Position numbers and translations under genes: made by a program. 64,000 bases of DNA from Halobacillus sp. Nhm2S1 (GTDB lineage Bacteria; Bacillota; Bacilli; Bacillales; Halobacillaceae), in NCBI RefSeq assembly GCF_019599545.1, contig NZ_JAIEZV010000003.1, positions 648,409-712,408 of the forward strand, read 5' to 3'. A model generated the notes under the pieces. The model was given only the letters and a program-made list of their open reading frames with translations, ran no database searches and was not told the origin of the DNA. Below, in pieces: positions 53,682 to 63,688 of the stretch (position 1 is its first letter; each line of letters opens with the position of its first letter).

Positions 53682-54585
53682 AACTTTCATCCATGTCCCA
53701 TTCTGGACGTTTAACAGCAGTTGTTCGACAATGCTTCAACAAACATTCTGCTACCTTCAATTGATTATGCTTCATCGGAGACCTAGCTGCCCTTTTCTCA
53801 TGCAACCACAAGGAGTAGTGGTCTTTACCAATCCAATCCGTTTGATAGGGCACCTGTCCCGAATCGAATCGCATGTTTTTGGATAAGACGACTTTGCGGT
53901 ATGGAAAGTCCAATCGGTATTTGTTCAGTACGCTTTTCACGAATGTTTCCGTCCTTCGGAGGGAGTGCATCGGGCTCAGCACCTTGCTCTGCACCCCTTC
54001 TTTTTCAATAATCCAACTTTTTTCTGAAACGGGATGGATCGTTTCACCGTTTGGGTGAGAAAGAATAGAGATGATTTCAATACCTGATGGCCCAATAAGC
54101 AGATGGTCAATCTCTACCTCTGCATTCTTCATTTGCACAACAGGCTCAAACATAAGAAGGAAAGTATCCGGAAAATGTTGTAAGAAATACTTCAGATCCT
54201 TGTTTTCTTTGTAAGAAGAAGCAAGAAACGATTTTTCCCTTAACGTGGTCGTCGCCCACTTCAATTGAAATGGGATTAAACCATCCAAGTAGTATTGCTT
54301 CAAGTCTTCTTCAGAGGAAGGGAATTCCACCTCACTAACCGAAACTTCATTGTTTAGTTTCTGTTCCTCTTTTGCTTTCTTTTTGAAAAAATTCTTAATT
54401 CCTTTAGACGTGTCTTCTTCTCTTCTTATGTCTTCTTCTGTTGGTTCTTCAGTCCAGCCTTGTTCGAACCGACTCTTCATTTTATTCCAATGGTCATTTT
54501 TTAATTTTACGAACTGGCTTGGATATTGATAGATATTCGTTTCATATCTGGAAATATAATCTTGCAATTTAATTAGTTGTGCCAT
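53668..54585 (-). CDS. ytlQ: YtlQ (NERD-like domain protein)
   Basis: A protein of about 305 residues. It begins MAQLIKLQDYISRYE, has a highly charged middle (about 45-95) and a C-terminal part resembling the NERD nuclease-related fold (KNAEVEIDHLLIGPSGIEIISI). Residues such as the Glu/Asp of EVEIDHLL and the following hydrophobic strands match the endonuclease-like core, but a full catalytic set cannot be judged by eye. Function is unknown. ATG at 54585 directly follows the thpR stop, so the two are coupled. The upstream frame opens at GTG 54603. Confidence 0.8.
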   Translation of the reverse strand: MAQLIKLQDYISRYETNIYQYPSQFVKLKNDHWNKMKSRFEQGWTEEPTEEDIRREEDTSKGIKNFFKKKAKEEQKLNNEVSVSEVEFPSSEEDLKQYYLDGLIPFQLKWATTTLREKSFLASSYKENKDLKYFLQHFPDTFLLMFEPVVQMKNAEVEIDHLLIGPSGIEIISILSHPNGETIHPVSEKSWIIEKEGVQSKVLSPMHSLRRTETFVKSVLNKYRLDFPYRKVVLSKNMRFDSGQVPYQTDWIGKDHYSLWLHEKRAARSPMKHNQLKVAECLLKHCRTTAVKRPEWDMDESFMEG

Positions 54586-54586
54586 A

Positions 54587-55144
54587 TTAAATCTTCTGAC
54601 CACCTTTAATCGTCGCCACTGTTTCGTATTTAGGATGGTTTCCAGGATGGATACGGAAAAAAGAGAATTCGTTCACGACCATTTCATACGTCTCCAATAG
54701 GGCAGAGTCCTTGGAAGCGTCCATTAATGGGGACAACCCTTCTGCCTGCTTTTTCGCCAGTGTGATGTGCGGATTGAACTTGCGTTTTTCCTTTTGAAAG
54801 CCTAACTCTTCACCAATAGAGTCCACTTTTTCTTTAGTCTCCATTAAGGAAGGTACCCTCTCTACTCCAGCATGGAAAACTCTTGGCCGCTGCTGGTCAC
54901 CGAATCCCCCGGCCGGACCGACAGTTAACGGATACGCAGAAGGCCAACTTTCATTTCTCAAACGCTGCACATATCGTTCAACCGTTTCATCGGAACAACT
55001 GCCGAGAAACTTTAGTGTGACATGCAAATCTTCCTTGGCCGTCCAATCTTTATAATTCATTGAGCCCCGTAGAATGGACTGCCAGTTCATCAATTTTCCA
55101 CTAATCTCATCATTGACTTTTATACCAATAAAATAATGACTCAT
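54587..55144 (-). CDS. thpR: RNA 2',3'-cyclic phosphodiesterase ThpR (YtlP)
   Basis: A protein of about 185 residues in the 2H phosphoesterase superfamily (2'-5' RNA ligase type). The two catalytic motifs HVTLKFLG and HITLAKK are intact. The start is the ATG of MSHYFIGIKV overlapping the TGA of the upstream MFS gene (ATGA), so translation is coupled. The upstream open frame is out of the conserved region. The natural RNA substrate is not known. Confidence 0.92.
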   Translation of the reverse strand: MSHYFIGIKVNDEISGKLMNWQSILRGSMNYKDWTAKEDLHVTLKFLGSCSDETVERYVQRLRNESWPSAYPLTVGPAGGFGDQQRPRVFHAGVERVPSLMETKEKVDSIGEELGFQKEKRKFNPHITLAKKQAEGLSPLMDASKDSALLETYEMVVNEFSFFRIHPGNHPKYETVATIKGGQKI

Positions 55145-56322
55145 GCCATACGCTCCTTCCATTCAGGTTGAAACATTTTATTAACGACCAGAAGAATGAT
55201 GATACCTATACAAGTCATAAAAGCAAATACGCCATACATGAAAGAAACACCCCTAAGATCAATCAACAGCCCTCCAATGAAAGTAAAACAAGCATTCCCA
55301 AGCCCGTTTCCGACAGCTGAATACAAACCCACAGCTGTAGCCCTTACATCAGCGGGTGCCAGTTCCCGAACTAGAATGAGAGCAGCAGGTATGTAAAGCC
55401 CAACGGAGATCCCCTGGGCGACTGTCGTTGCGTAGACGATTGTACTGGAAGGCTCAAAATAATAAAACCACCATCTTAAACAAGAGATCGATGCACTGAA
55501 GATAATAATAAATACGATCCCAAAGCGATTGATGACCCTTTGAGCGAATTTCATGAATGGAGCTTCACTTCCAGCAGCAAGTAAAAAAGCAAAACCTACT
55601 CCAGAAAGTGTCCCCCCTACAGCTAAAATAAACGTACCGAAATAATAATTATTCGCTAGGACCGGACCAAAGATGAGGAAGTTAGATACAAGGAAAAGCA
55701 AGAAAGGCTTTTCTTTGAGTAAGGTCTGTAATCCTTCTCTGAAGGAAACCGTCACCTCATCAGCGCGCTTTGGAAATTCAAATAACGTGGTTAAGGCGAA
55801 TACTAATCCTAACGAAAAAGAATAAAAAATCCAGGTCATCGAACCAGTTGCTTCCGTCAACCTTCCTAAGACAAAAACAGCCACAGCGAAACCAACCGCT
55901 CCCCATAGCCTGATGTTGCCATATTCCTTTCCATTCCGTTGGACGAAATTCAATGATAGGCTGTCAGACAAAGGAACAATTCCTGATTGGAACAACGCGA
56001 TACAAATGATACCTAGTAATAGGACGGGGAATAATTGCAACCAGGGATAAAAAAATCCTAGTACAGAAGCGAAAATGGAAGCGATCATCAATAATCGTTT
56101 CGGATTCCTTGTATAGTCACTCAGCATCCCCCAAACCGGTTGTACAAAAATAGTGACCAGGGGGAGGGCTGCGATGACCATTCCGATTTCGGTGTGACTC
56201 AGCCCTTTTTCCTCTTCTAAAAAGACAGATAATAATGGAAAGATGGAACCGAAGGCAAAAAAAGTGAAAAAGTAAAACATCTGAATAAAACGATATGTCT
56301 TCTCCGCGGATTGTTCGGGCAT
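55141..56322 (-). CDS. MFS transporter (MFS_1_like)
   Basis: A 393-residue protein with about 12 membrane helices. The A-motif-like loop WGMLSDYTRNPKRLL lies between helices 2 and 3. The overall pattern resembles the nucleoside/oligosaccharide-H+ symporter-like branch (PF12832-type) rather than drug efflux, but substrate cannot be predicted. Its stop overlaps the thpR start, and it follows pepV at a short distance, making an operon pepV-MFS-thpR-ytlQ plausible. Peptide or amino-acid export would be a guess. Confidence 0.88.
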   Translation of the reverse strand: MPEQSAEKTYRFIQMFYFFTFFAFGSIFPLLSVFLEEEKGLSHTEIGMVIAALPLVTIFVQPVWGMLSDYTRNPKRLLMIASIFASVLGFFYPWLQLFPVLLLGIICIALFQSGIVPLSDSLSLNFVQRNGKEYGNIRLWGAVGFAVAVFVLGRLTEATGSMTWIFYSFSLGLVFALTTLFEFPKRADEVTVSFREGLQTLLKEKPFLLFLVSNFLIFGPVLANNYYFGTFILAVGGTLSGVGFAFLLAAGSEAPFMKFAQRVINRFGIVFIIIFSASISCLRWWFYYFEPSSTIVYATTVAQGISVGLYIPAALILVRELAPADVRATAVGLYSAVGNGLGNACFTFIGGLLIDLRGVSFMYGVFAFMTCIGIIILLVVNKMFQPEWKERMA

Positions 56323-56340
56323 TACGTGGTCCCTCTCTCT

Positions 56341-57714
56341 TTATCTTGTCAATTCGTATAGACTTTCAGCATAGATTTCAATGGCTTTGATCATATCAGT
56401 AATTCTTACGTGTTCGTCCTTTTGGTGAGCGGTGTCCGGACTATCATCGAATAAAGCACCGAAAGCTACTCCCGCTTCAAGGGCTCTCGCATAGGTCGCC
56501 CCTCCCATCGTCTTCACTTCCGCTTCTTCACCTGTGACTTTGTTATAAACAGAAAGCAATGTTTTCACAAACGGATGGTCCTTTTCCAGGTGAATCGATG
56601 CCAGGTGGTCATAGACCTCATACCTACCCTTATTTTTTGCAGCAAAATCATTTAATTCCTGATCTATGGCACTATAATCTGCACTTACAGGATACCTAAG
56701 ATTGAAACCAAGCTTACACGTCTGTTCATCCATTTCGATTGATCCAAGGTTCGAAGTGAGAGGTCCAGACACTTCATCCATTTGCTTAACATTCAGTCCT
56801 TTACCGTCTGTCGTTTCAAAAGCCTTATATATTTTTTGTATAAATGATTCATACTCACCATTCAGAGGGAGGGATTGTAGGAAACGTAATAAAGCTGTAA
56901 TGGCATTCAACCCTTCTTCCGGCTTGCTAGCGTGCACGGCGTTCCCTTTCACTATCACCTCATATCGTCCCGCTGCAGACTTTACTGTCCCTTCTAGCTT
57001 GTACTCGGCTGAATAATCATTGAAAACCTTCTCTATATTCAGAGGCGATTCAATCCAAGCCACTGCCTCATCAGGCACCATATTTAAACGGTCCCCACCA
57101 TGTACAGAAACTACCTTCGTTTCTCCCTTATTTTCAGGTACTGGATAGGTGATATAGCTGTCTAACAACCCTTTTTCAGCATGAATGACCGGAAAGGATG
57201 CATCAGGGGTGAAGCCTAGAGAAGGCATCAACTCCTTCTTAAAATAATAATCAATCCCCTTCCAGTCTCGCTCTTCATCAGTACCAAGAATCAATCGAAT
57301 TTTTTTCTTCGGTTTGAACCCTTCCTCTTTTAAAAGTTTCAGAGCGATGTAGGCAGCCATCACAGGCCCTTTGTCATCTTGAGCACCACGGGCGTATAAC
57401 TTTCCATCCCTTATGGTTGGTTCAAAAGGAGGTGTGGTCCAACCAGCTCCTGCCGGGACAACATCCAAATGGCCAAGAACACCAATGATTTCATCTCCTT
57501 CTCCGAATTCGATATGACCGCCATGTCCATCCACGTTTTTAGTGATAAATCCATCATCCTGCCCTATACTCAGCATTTTCTCCAATGCATCATGAATAGG
57601 TTTTCCATAGGGATACATAGAATCTTTCTCAAATACACTTGGAATTTCCAATAACTCCATCACGTTCTCTACATATTCCTTTTCGTACTTTTTACTCAAC
57701 GCATGAAAGTCCAT
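56341..57714 (-). CDS. pepV: Dipeptidase PepV (M20 family)
   Basis: A 457-residue zinc dipeptidase. Metal and catalytic residues are in GVLGHLDVVPAGAGW, ARGAQDDKGPVMAAY, LILGTDEERDWKG and HAEKGLLDS. The C-terminal region has GGATYARAL and the metal-ligand histidine in PDTAHQKDEHVRI. It hydrolyses dipeptides in the cytosol. The start follows AGAGGAG within the end of the K+ channel gene. It belongs to the run of minus-strand genes from the channel to ytlQ. Confidence 0.96.
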   Translation of the reverse strand: MDFHALSKKYEKEYVENVMELLEIPSVFEKDSMYPYGKPIHDALEKMLSIGQDDGFITKNVDGHGGHIEFGEGDEIIGVLGHLDVVPAGAGWTTPPFEPTIRDGKLYARGAQDDKGPVMAAYIALKLLKEEGFKPKKKIRLILGTDEERDWKGIDYYFKKELMPSLGFTPDASFPVIHAEKGLLDSYITYPVPENKGETKVVSVHGGDRLNMVPDEAVAWIESPLNIEKVFNDYSAEYKLEGTVKSAAGRYEVIVKGNAVHASKPEEGLNAITALLRFLQSLPLNGEYESFIQKIYKAFETTDGKGLNVKQMDEVSGPLTSNLGSIEMDEQTCKLGFNLRYPVSADYSAIDQELNDFAAKNKGRYEVYDHLASIHLEKDHPFVKTLLSVYNKVTGEEAEVKTMGGATYARALEAGVAFGALFDDSPDTAHQKDEHVRITDMIKAIEIYAESLYELTR

Positions 57715-57716
57715 AC

Positions 57717-58736
57717 TTAATCTCCTCTACTTAGAATTTTCTCATATGTCGGTTTGTCACATACAGCATATAACTCTGCCCCGTCCGGGATGGGTTCATC
57801 TAATTTACGATTAATGGTTAGATCATTCCGATCAGCAATTAATGTCGCACCATCATCAAGTAAAGACTGAAAAGCATCCCGATAGGTTCCCCAATTGCCT
57901 TTTTTCGGAATGTAATATAAGTCTTCTCCTACCGATCTCTTTAGCAACTGCCCGTAGATCCCCGAAACACCTTTTCTAAAAGCTGAACGGACGGCAAGAG
58001 AAGAAATTGTTTCATTGGAAACGATGAATTCATCGATTTGGGCATGCTTGAAATTTTTCACATGTTTTTCTTCCATGATCTCCGCAATGGTATGAACATT
58101 AGGTGCTACAGTTTCAATAGAAGAAGCAATTAAGAGGGTTTTCCCATCTGTCATCTGTTCATTCCCCATCCGCTCATCTGCAAAAATTAGGACGGCTCTT
58201 GCCTGAGAAATGTTTGCCTTTTCCAATGTATCTTCGTCTGAAGCCTCGCCTTTTATGTAGTGGATGTTTTCCGTAAGGATGGGAGCTTCTTTTAATTGAT
58301 CAATGATGACAATATTGCATTGCTTGTTTGTTTCCATCATTTCCTTTACAGCAAAGTGGGCCTTTTGAGACCATCCAATAATGACGAAATGACCGCTCTC
58401 TTTATACACAATATCACCTTCCAGTCGTTTTTTTCGGAAAATGGCTAAGCCATCAATAATTTTTCCTATCACAATACCAATAAGTCCAATACCTATGACA
58501 TATAATAGTATCGCAATGGAACGTCCTGCTACCGTCACCGGAAAATAGTCACCATATCCTACAGTCGTAACTGTTGTCATCACCCACCAAAAGCCATCAA
58601 AGAGAGTTGGGAAGGTATCCTTTTCCACAACAACAATTAAAATACTTGAGAACAGAATAAGAAGAGCGCTCGCAGTGAAAAGGACAGTGTTGTTGACTCT
58701 TACCATTTTAAAAAAGATCTTCCGAAGTAACATCAT
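57717..58736 (-). CDS. Two-helix K+ channel with TrkA-N regulatory domain
   Basis: A 339-residue protein. Two membrane helices (about 17-38 and 70-90) flank the pore loop with selectivity filter TTVTTVGYGDYFP (TVGYGD at residues 58-63). A cytosolic RCK/TrkA-N domain follows (GHFVIIGWSQKAHFAVKEM), where a nucleotide or Ca2+ may bind. It resembles B. subtilis YugO-type channels. K+ efflux is relevant to osmotic balance in a halophile. The stop abuts the pepV start, so they are likely co-transcribed. Confidence 0.92.
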   Translation of the reverse strand: MMLLRKIFFKMVRVNNTVLFTASALLILFSSILIVVVEKDTFPTLFDGFWWVMTTVTTVGYGDYFPVTVAGRSIAILLYVIGIGLIGIVIGKIIDGLAIFRKKRLEGDIVYKESGHFVIIGWSQKAHFAVKEMMETNKQCNIVIIDQLKEAPILTENIHYIKGEASDEDTLEKANISQARAVLIFADERMGNEQMTDGKTLLIASSIETVAPNVHTIAEIMEEKHVKNFKHAQIDEFIVSNETISSLAVRSAFRKGVSGIYGQLLKRSVGEDLYYIPKKGNWGTYRDAFQSLLDDGATLIADRNDLTINRKLDEPIPDGAELYAVCDKPTYEKILSRGD

Positions 58737-58899
58737 CGTTCCAGCCTCCTAACTTTTAATATTTTGTAAATTAGATGAATAATCTGTAAATTAAAACGAT
58801 TATAGTAGCACGTTCCGTCTCATTATTGTAGAATGAAACCAACTTCAGAGATTCACATGCACCACAAGTTCCATACAATGACGATTAAGGAGTGGTTTT

Positions 58900-59118
58900 T
58901 TGAATCATCCATCATCCCGCATGCTCAATCGGATTAAAGCTGTTTACCTCTATATTAGAGACCGAGGAACAGTATCGACTAATGAGTTAGCAGACGAGTT
59001 CGGTATCACTGACCGTACTATGCAGAGGGACTTAAGCATTTTGGAATACAACGGGCTTGTATCAAGTCCGCATCGTGGAAAATGGACAATCACTGAAAAG
59101 AAAGTCAAAATATCATAG
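58900..59118 (+). CDS. ytzE: DeoR-type HTH protein YtzE
   Basis: A 72-residue protein that is just a winged helix-turn-helix of the DeoR kind (AVYLYIRDRGTVSTNELADEFGITDRTMQRDLSILEYNG). No ligand-binding domain follows, which is normal for YtzE. TTG at 58900 follows AAGGAG with 10 bases of spacing. It is monocistronic, divergent from the K+ channel gene and convergent with rsuA. The target genes are unknown. Confidence 0.9.
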   Translation: MNHPSSRMLNRIKAVYLYIRDRGTVSTNELADEFGITDRTMQRDLSILEYNGLVSSPHRGKWTITEKKVKIS

Positions 59119-59132
59119 AAGATGAGGATATA

Positions 59133-59168
59133 GATGACACCCGGAAAAAATTCCGGGTGTTTTTTTGG
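59133..59168 (+). terminator. Terminator after ytzE
   Basis: ACACCCGGAA-(5)-TTCCGGGTGT is followed by TTTTTTGG. It could also serve the convergent rsuA. Confidence 0.9.
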
Positions 59169-59186
59169 TTGATTATTCAAAGATGT

Positions 59187-59912
59187 CTATTGTTCTAAGT
59201 TGGTGATTCCCATCAAATAGTCAATCTCTTCATCTGTCAGTTCTCTGTACTCTCCAAGGTCAAGATCCTCATCCAGCTCAAGTTCGCCAATCATGACCCT
59301 TTTAAGATAAGTCACCTTCTTATCAACAGCTTCAAACATACGTTTCACCTGGTGGAATTTCCCTTCAGTGATGGTCAACTCTATTTCGGAAACGTCTCCA
59401 GATTCAAGAATAACCAATTTCCCGGGCTTGGTTTGATAACCATCATCCAAAGTGACGCCTTCAGAGAATCTCTTGACATCTTCTTCAGTTACTTCTCCAT
59501 CAATGACAGCGAAGTATGTTTTTCCGACATCTTTCTTGGGAGAGGTTAGTCGATGATTAAGCTGTCCATCATTCGTAATCAACAACAACCCCTCTGTATC
59601 TTTATCCAATCGACCGACAGGAAACGGGTCAAAGACCTGGTCCTCAGGCTGCAAAATATCAATCACTGTTGGATCGTGGGCATCTTCCGTCGCAGAAATC
59701 AAATCGCCTGGTTTGTTCATCATCAGATAAATGAATTCTCTATACTCTACTTCCTCACCCATCACTGTGACCAGATCTTCACCAGGGTTCACATGGGTTT
59801 TGGGGCTTTTTTCAGGGTTTCCATTAATTCGTACGTTTCCACCCTTCAAAAGAGTTTTCACTTCTTTCCTTGTGCCATATCCCATATTTGCTAAAAGTTT
59901 ATCGATTCTCAT
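59187..59912 (-). CDS. rsuA: 16S rRNA pseudouridine synthase RsuA (YtzG)
   Basis: A 241-residue pseudouridine synthase of the RsuA family. An N-terminal S4 domain (MRIDKLLANMGYGTRKEVKTLLKGGNVRING) is followed by the catalytic domain with VGRLDKDTEGLLLITND, where the Asp is catalytic. Closest by type to the enzyme acting on 16S rRNA U516, but the exact site cannot be proven from sequence. It is downstream of ytgP on the same strand, with a 19-base gap. Confidence 0.93.
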   Translation of the reverse strand: MRIDKLLANMGYGTRKEVKTLLKGGNVRINGNPEKSPKTHVNPGEDLVTVMGEEVEYREFIYLMMNKPGDLISATEDAHDPTVIDILQPEDQVFDPFPVGRLDKDTEGLLLITNDGQLNHRLTSPKKDVGKTYFAVIDGEVTEEDVKRFSEGVTLDDGYQTKPGKLVILESGDVSEIELTITEGKFHQVKRMFEAVDKKVTYLKRVMIGELELDEDLDLGEYRELTDEEIDYLMGITNLEQ

Positions 59913-59930
59913 CTTGGTCAGAACCTCCTT

Positions 59931-61538
59931 TTATCCTCTTTTTAAAAATCTATCCAATACACGAACACGATCACCTAAGACACGCTCAAGTAGTGTTGTT
60001 TGATAGGTTAACCACAGGTAAACAAGACCTCCAGCACCTATACTGAAGAACAGGACAATCAGTGCATCCAGTCTACTTTCCATCGGATCTAAAATGAAGC
60101 CGAGCACCCATTTGACCAAGAGCACAACGAGCGCCATGATTGTTGTCAAAATCATAACGAGCAACGTCCTCTTAAACAACTGTTGGTAAGAGAATTCAAT
60201 GGAAGTGAAAATACGTGCGAAGTTAAGGATAACCGCTGCAGCAACACCAATGCCTGTTGCAATGATTGCACCTTTTGCTCCAAATAGTTGAATGAGCCAC
60301 CAGTTCAGTCCCAGTTTTAACAGTATGCCTGTCCCAAGACTTATGACAGCAAAATTCTGTTTGTTGATTCCTTGTAGGATGGAGGAAGTTACTGTATATA
60401 ATGCCAGGAACAACCCGACAGGCGCATACCAGCGTAATAAATCTCCCCGATATTCGAGCTCATCCACCCCGTAGAATGTCCCATAAGCCTCAAAAGCCAC
60501 TACGGAAAGACCGACGACAGCTGGGATAATCAACAAGGCGACGATTTGTAGCGCCTGGTTGATTTGGTGATTCAAACGGTTCATCTCATTTTTAGTGAAA
60601 GCCTGAGTGATTGCCGGTAAAAGAGCTAACGATAATCCTAGACCTAGTGTTACCGGAATCATAATTAATTTATGACTCAGGAAATTGATGATTGAAAAAG
60701 CATTGTTATACTCCAACCCTGAGGCTTTGATTGCTTTTTCTAATGTAAACTGATCGACAAGCTGATACAGAGGTGTAGCAATCCCCACTAGGATAAATGG
60801 ACCTGCATATGCGAATAACTCTTTGAACATATCCTTGTTGGACAGACCATACGTGTACTCTTGAGCCTCTAACTGACGATCCAGAAACGGCTTTCGCTTT
60901 CTCCAATACCAATAAAGGACAATACAAGAAGCAATTCCTCCAATGAATGCAGCGAACGTTGCAAAACCAACCGCTTGTGGAATAGGTCCTTGAAGAACTT
61001 GTACTATTATAAAAACAGAAACAAGCAATAATACAATTCTTACAATTTGTTCAATCACCTGTGAAACAGCTGTAGGCGCCATAGATTCATGCCCTTGGAA
61101 GAACCCTCTTGTAATACTCATCGGCGGTATGACAAGTAAGGCAAAGCTGACCATCTGTATGACCATCGTGGCATGTCCAAGGCGATCAGAGTCTTCACCA
61201 ACCGTCCATGCAGCCACCTGCTCTGCAGAAAAGAACAAGATCAAGAATGCCAATACACCAGTAATGGACATAAGCGTCAAACCAGCTTTTAACATCTTCC
61301 GTCCTGTTTCATAGTCTCCCAAAGAGTTATACTTTGAAACAAACTTGGAGACAGCTACAGGTACTCCCAAACTGGAAAGACTAAGTAATATGCTGTAAGG
61401 GACGTAAGCAATCGAGAATAAATCTGTTCCTTCCGTACCTACCATATTTTCAAACGGAACGGTATAAATCATTCCTAGAAACTTTGACAAAAATGTTCCG
61501 GCCGTTAATAACATCGTACCTTTAAGTATCTTTGACAT
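59931..61538 (-). CDS. ytgP: Lipid II flippase-type MATE/MVF protein YtgP (MurJ of Bacillus)
   Basis: A 535-residue polytopic protein with about 14 hydrophobic segments, starting MSKILKGTMLLTAGTFLSKFLGMIYTVPF. It is the B. subtilis YtgP homologue, which acts as a MurJ-type flippase for lipid II. Family features are the N-terminal FLSKFLGMIY and conserved charged residues within helices (YNSLGDYETGRKMLK loop). The start follows a purine-rich GAAAAGCG; transcription continues into rsuA. It is divergent from ytfP. Confidence 0.94.
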   Translation of the reverse strand: MSKILKGTMLLTAGTFLSKFLGMIYTVPFENMVGTEGTDLFSIAYVPYSILLSLSSLGVPVAVSKFVSKYNSLGDYETGRKMLKAGLTLMSITGVLAFLILFFSAEQVAAWTVGEDSDRLGHATMVIQMVSFALLVIPPMSITRGFFQGHESMAPTAVSQVIEQIVRIVLLLVSVFIIVQVLQGPIPQAVGFATFAAFIGGIASCIVLYWYWRKRKPFLDRQLEAQEYTYGLSNKDMFKELFAYAGPFILVGIATPLYQLVDQFTLEKAIKASGLEYNNAFSIINFLSHKLIMIPVTLGLGLSLALLPAITQAFTKNEMNRLNHQINQALQIVALLIIPAVVGLSVVAFEAYGTFYGVDELEYRGDLLRWYAPVGLFLALYTVTSSILQGINKQNFAVISLGTGILLKLGLNWWLIQLFGAKGAIIATGIGVAAAVILNFARIFTSIEFSYQQLFKRTLLVMILTTIMALVVLLVKWVLGFILDPMESRLDALIVLFFSIGAGGLVYLWLTYQTTLLERVLGDRVRVLDRFLKRG

Positions 61539-61641
61539 AATTCGCTTTTCACCTTCAATTTTATTGTAGAATCGACCTCATCTATTTTATCATAGATAAA
61601 GGAAGAACAAGGAACGAATGACCTAAGAAAGGAAGACATCC

Positions 61642-62901
61642 ATGACTTACCAAGTAACTGTCATTGGTGGAGGCCCATCAGGACTCATGGCTGCAATTGC
61701 TGCCGCCGAGCAAGGTGTCGACACTCTACTGATTGATAAAGGAAAAAAACTAGGAACAAAGCTGGCTATATCGGGCGGAGGACGTTGTAATGTCACAAAC
61801 CGGCTTCCAGAAGATGAAGTGATCAAACATATACCTGGAAATGGTAAATTTTTATACAGCCCTTTTTCTGTATTTAACAATTATGACATTATAGATTTCT
61901 TTGAAGGCCTTGGTGTCGCACTGAAAGAAGAAGACCATGGACGAATGTTCCCTGTCAGTAATAAGGCCAAAGATGTCGTCCAGGCCCTTCTGAACCGTAT
62001 GGAAGAATTGAATATTGAAGTTCGCACAGAAACTCCTGTGGACGCCATTCATTACGGAGAAAACGAACACCATGTGATCTTAAAATCCAAGGAAAAGATT
62101 GTGACCCGGTCCCTGATTCTTGCTGTAGGTGGTAAGGCTGTACCTCACACGGGCTCCACTGGGGATGGATACGCATGGGCGAAAAAAGCGGGGCATACCA
62201 TTACTCGGCTTTTCCCAACAGAAGTGCCCCTTCTTTCCAAAGATCCATTTATTAAAAACAAAACTTTGCAAGGGCTCTCCCTCAGGGACGTGGATGTCTC
62301 TGTGTTAAATGAAAAAGGTAGAAAAATCGTCACCCACCGGATGGACATGTTGTTCACCCATTTTGGCTTATCAGGTCCTGCAATTCTAAGGTGCTCTCAG
62401 TATGTGGTGAAAGAATTCATGAAAGGACATCGTCCTGTAACCATTGAAATTGACGCACTACCTGATGAGAAAGAAAATGTTCTATTAGAAAGGCTTCAAA
62501 AAATGATGGAAGAACATTCAAAGAAAACTTTCAGGAACGTGATTAAAGGTATGGTGCCCGAACGACTACTTGATTTCGTTCTTGAGAAATCCGAAATAGC
62601 TCCGGATGAAAAGTCTGCCAACATATCAAATGAAAAATTACGGAATTTCACTCATATGTTGAAAAACTTCCATGTCCATGTTCATGACTCCCAGCCGATT
62701 GAAAAAGCCTTCGTCACAGGCGGTGGTGTGTCCATAAAAGAAATCATCCCAAATACAATGCAATCCAAGCTTATGGAACGCCTCTATTTCTGCGGGGAAA
62801 TCCTTGATATCCACGGTTATACAGGTGGGTACAACATCACCTCTGCCATGGTCACCGGTAGAGTTGCAGGTATGCACGCTGCATGGGAATCTATGTCATA
62901 A
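61642..62901 (+). CDS. ytfP: FAD-dependent oxidoreductase YtfP (HI0933 family)
   Basis: A 419-residue flavoprotein. It has the N-terminal dinucleotide-binding [37 protein letters not shown], a middle [19 protein letters not shown], and a C-terminal [12 protein letters not shown]...[18 protein letters not shown]. This is the HI0933-like family with unknown substrate. ATG follows AGAAAGGAAG. It is monocistronic, with its upstream region divergent from ytgP and a repeat copy downstream. Confidence 0.92.
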   Translation: MTYQVTVIGGGPSGLMAAIAAAEQGVDTLLIDKGKKLGTKLAISGGGRCNVTNRLPEDEVIKHIPGNGKFLYSPFSVFNNYDIIDFFEGLGVALKEEDHGRMFPVSNKAKDVVQALLNRMEELNIEVRTETPVDAIHYGENEHHVILKSKEKIVTRSLILAVGGKAVPHTGSTGDGYAWAKKAGHTITRLFPTEVPLLSKDPFIKNKTLQGLSLRDVDVSVLNEKGRKIVTHRMDMLFTHFGLSGPAILRCSQYVVKEFMKGHRPVTIEIDALPDEKENVLLERLQKMMEEHSKKTFRNVIKGMVPERLLDFVLEKSEIAPDEKSANISNEKLRNFTHMLKNFHVHVHDSQPIEKAFVTGGGVSIKEIIPNTMQSKLMERLYFCGEILDIHGYTGGYNITSAMVTGRVAGMHAAWESMS

Positions 62902-62944
62902 CTCTAAAATAACTATAGCTTCCCTACCTTGTTCACCTTTTGAC

Positions 62945-63076
62945 AGGATGATGGAAGGCTCGATAGACTTTCCTGAGGAGTCTCACCACGCTCCCGCGGA
63001 AAACGAGCCATTCCCTGCAGGCCCAACGCTCCTCAAAAGTACCCAAAGCTGAGCCTCCCACAATCGGGAGCTTATG
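62945..63076 (-). repeat. Dispersed palindromic repeat, inverted decayed copy
   Basis: Read on the minus strand it has CATAAGCTCCC, GCCTGCAGGGAATGGCTCG, TTTTCCGCGGGAGCGTGG and TGAGACTCCTCAGG, matching the left arm and the GAGACTCCT module of the other copies. It lies between the convergent ytfP and the 63.1-kb gene. Confidence 0.65.
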
Positions 63077-63094
63077 TTTAAAAAGGTTGATACA

Positions 63095-63131
63095 AAAAAG
63101 TCGAGAGAGGGTTAGCCCTTTCTCGACTTTC
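63095..63131 (-). terminator. Terminator overlapping the end of the 63.1-kb gene
   Basis: AAGTCGAGAAAGGG-(4)-CCCTCTCTCGACTT is followed on the minus strand by TTTTGTATC, with the TAA stop in the loop. Confidence 0.9.
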
Positions 63132-63351
63132 TTTGTTCATATTCTTTCAATCTACCTAGTTCCTCATTTATTAAATGCTGCATCTCTTCACGATCTTCGT
63201 GAGAAACAAGAGGATCGCTCTCATCCCAATCGACCATATACACAATATAAAACCTTCGAATCCTTCTAAAATAAACCGTAGAATATGGGAATTTATCAAA
63301 ATACCCTCGGACCATTTTTCTTCTTGAGTAGCTCCAACGCACTAGTTGCAT
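63112..63351 (-). CDS. Small hypothetical protein (79 aa)
   Basis: A basic, aromatic-rich small protein (MQLVRWSYSRRKMVRGYF, TVYFRRIRRFYIVYMVDWDE) with an acidic-then-charged C-terminal helix (REEMQHLINEELGRLKEYEQ). No membrane helix. ATG at 63351 has 7 bases of spacing from GGAGGG; the frame opens six codons earlier. Its stop lies in the loop of a strong terminator, which supports reality. I do not recognise the family. The gap to the next gene upstream is short (63370-63418), so both may share a transcript. Confidence 0.65.
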   Translation of the reverse strand: MQLVRWSYSRRKMVRGYFDKFPYSTVYFRRIRRFYIVYMVDWDESDPLVSHEDREEMQHLINEELGRLKEYEQRKSRKG

Positions 63352-63418
63352 TCGGGTCCCTCCGAACATACATTCTCATATACAGTATAACGAGGATTAC
63401 TAAGAAACACAACAATTT

Positions 63419-63688
63419 CTACCAAATAAATACAAGTCCTAAATAAGCGAAGAGAAGACTGCTAGATAAATATAAGAATCCATACGTTTTTAGTCTTTCA
63501 TAACGGTTGGTGATGCCAAATACTCCGACAAAGGCAAGCCATACAATAATCCCTACAAAGAAAATATGTTGAAGAAAACCGATGTCCTCCTTTAACGATA
63601 CAAAATAAAAACCAAGTGGGATTAATAAAAGCATCATTGCGTATTTCCAATTCCAAAACGTATTCCTTTTCCTTACCAATTCTGCCAT
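63419..63688 (-). CDS. Small membrane protein (89 aa, three helices)
   Basis: A hydrophobic protein with three predicted helices (YAMMLLLIPLGFYFVSL, HIFFVGIIVWLAFVGVFGI, YGFLYLSSSLLFAYLGLVFI) and a basic N-terminus (MAELVRKRN). ATG follows GAGAAAGGATG. Family not recognised. It precedes the 79-residue gene on the same strand and lies next to the rRNA operon end. Confidence 0.65.
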   Translation of the reverse strand: MAELVRKRNTFWNWKYAMMLLLIPLGFYFVSLKEDIGFLQHIFFVGIIVWLAFVGVFGITNRYERLKTYGFLYLSSSLLFAYLGLVFIW